Assembly (NCBI GenBank): GCA_913031095.1
Contig: CAJWGH010000085.1
Span: forward strand, 1 to 5,443
DNA length: 5,443 nt
Source: an uncultured Chloroflexota bacterium
GTDB taxonomy: Bacteria; Chloroflexota; Dehalococcoidia; UBA3495
Reading direction: 5' to 3'
The notes beneath the pieces were generated by a model. The model made no database searches. It had not been told where the DNA came from and saw only the letters and a program-made list of their open reading frames with translations. Positions 4,521 through 5,443 of this stretch are shown here, one piece after another (within the stretch, counting starts at the first letter, position 1; the number at the start of each line of letters is the position of its first letter). A program made the translations under genes and the position numbers.

Positions 4521-5443
4521 TTAAAGATACGGGAGGACCTCTTCTGACAACGCTTCAAGGTGCTCCAGGTCATCGAACGCGGGGTTGAGGAGAATCATCT
4601 CAGCGCCTGCGCTGGCGACCTTGGCTAGCCCTTCGGTGACTTTGGCTGTGGAACCCCAGACAGAGACTTGGGAGGCCATGTCGGAGTTACCGTAGCGTTT
4701 GCCGAACCATTCTTTAAGCCGGCCTTCGGCCCGGTTCTCGTCATCGTCGACTGCCACGTATACACGCTTCGAGATAGTGAAGGAATCGGGGTCACGGTTC
4801 GCTTCTTCGAGGTACATCTTTGTCTGGTCAACCGCTGTGATGAAACTTGCTGTATCGGAAGAACCCGCACCCATCCAGCCGTTCCCGTGCTTGACCGCCC
4901 TCCGAATGGCATTGGCGTGCCGCGCGCCCAACCAGATGGGTGGGTGGGGTTTCTGTAGGGGCTTAGGTTCCATCTTGATCCCGTCTAGTTGCCAGAATTC
5001 GCCTTGAAAATGGGCCTCTTGTTGGGTCCAAAGCTCTTTCATAACTTGGATGATCTCAGTGAACCTACGCACCCGATTGTCCGCGGAGAAGCCGAATGGA
5101 GGGATGTCGTTGGGGTTGCCGCCCAAACCCAGACCGACAATCAGGCGTCCTTTGCTCAAGTGGTCCAGGCTGCCGAGGCTCTTGGCCAGTTGGATCGGGT
5201 TGCGGATGGGCGCAACGATCACGGATGTGCCCAATTGGACTTTTTCCGTGATGGCGGCTAAGTAGGATAAGAGAACGACCGGCTCCAGGATAGGGACAGG
5301 TCCCGTGATGGCTTCCTGGGTCCAGAGGCTTTCATAGCCCAGGGCCTCGGCGCGTTTCGACCACGTCCCTATGAACGGCATATCTACAGGTCCGTCGAAG
5401 AAGACCTGAGGAATGGATATTCCCCAACTAACTTTGCCGGCCA
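4521..5443 (-). CDS. LLM-class flavin-dependent oxidoreductase (bacterial luciferase-like), 5' end beyond the window
   Basis: The visible 306 residues form the alpha/beta barrel of the luciferase-like monooxygenase / methylene-H4MPT reductase-like superfamily, which uses FMN or F420. The reading frame stays open through the window edge: upstream of the internal Met at 5381 it encodes VSWGISIPQVFFDGPVDM, the usual first strand of the family. No start codon is present in this added part, so the true start lies past 5443. Family landmarks include KRAEALGYESLWTQEAITGP, VQLGTSVIVAPIRNPIQLAK, LSKGRLIVGLGLGGNPNDIP, PKPLQKPHPPIWLGARHANA and a C-terminal segment ending AEMILLNPAFDDLEHLEAL. The sequence does not show which flavin or substrate is used. 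It points the same way as the amidohydrolase and the nitrile hydratase-like genes but is separated from them by 329 nt. Confidence 0.93.
   Translation of the reverse strand, partial: AGKVSWGISIPQVFFDGPVDMPFIGTWSKRAEALGYESLWTQEAITGPVPILEPVVLLSYLAAITEKVQLGTSVIVAPIRNPIQLAKSLGSLDHLSKGRLIVGLGLGGNPNDIPPFGFSADNRVRRFTEIIQVMKELWTQQEAHFQGEFWQLDGIKMEPKPLQKPHPPIWLGARHANAIRRAVKHGNGWMGAGSSDTASFITAVDQTKMYLEEANRDPDSFTISKRVYVAVDDDENRAEGRLKEWFGKRYGNSDMASQVSVWGSTAKVTEGLAKVASAGAEMILLNPAFDDLEHLEALSEEVLPYL

Noticed and set aside
4388..4573. 61-codon open frame on the minus strand in the gap after the LLM gene
   Set aside because: It overlaps the end of the LLM gene, has no recognisable domain, and its composition looks like chance.
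5379..5381. ATG at 5381 as the start of the LLM oxidoreductase
   Set aside because: The frame continues upstream with typical N-terminal family sequence up to the window edge, so this Met is internal.

Overview
The window looks like a piece of a chromosome from a free-living bacterium with mid-range GC. A molybdenum hydroxylase of the CoxL/CoxM type, an LLM flavin-dependent oxidoreductase and an HpPgdA-like deacetylase lie close together. This content resembles Chloroflexota, especially the SAR202/Dehalococcoidia lineages that are rich in such oxidative enzymes, but that placement is an inference from gene content only. No mobile element, CRISPR array, rRNA or tRNA was found.

Plus strand, 1-1945: the last 35 codons of a CoxL-type molybdopterin subunit are followed 3 nt later by a complete CoxM-type FAD subunit (113-997). 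A strong hairpin (1019-1057) ends that operon. A complete surE (1136-1945) follows. A long, perfectly paired hairpin (1955-2004) then separates surE from the convergent minus-strand genes and probably ends transcription from both sides.

Minus strand, 4191 down to 2019: a CE4/NodB-fold amidohydrolase (4191-3376) lies upstream of three genes that together encode a nitrile hydratase-like enzyme. These are a beta N-terminal-half protein (3282-2980), a beta C-terminal-half SH3-like protein (2977-2681) and the metal-binding alpha-type subunit with the cobalt-type C-T-L-C-S-C claw (2642-2019). The split beta subunit and the gene order match the thiocyanate hydrolase arrangement (scnB-scnA-scnC) and also resemble three-subunit nitrile hydratases. 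The substrate cannot be settled from sequence. Sigma70-like promoters are visible before the amidohydrolase and before the three-gene set, each with a nearby palindrome.

Minus strand, 5443 down to 4521: an LLM-class flavin-dependent oxidoreductase whose start lies beyond the window. The 329-nt gap between it and the amidohydrolase holds the amidohydrolase promoter and no credible gene.

The most interesting part is the three-gene nitrile hydratase/thiocyanate hydrolase-like locus next to an imidase-like amidohydrolase, which suggests handling of an organic or inorganic C-N compound. No maturation activator or amidase is present in the window.
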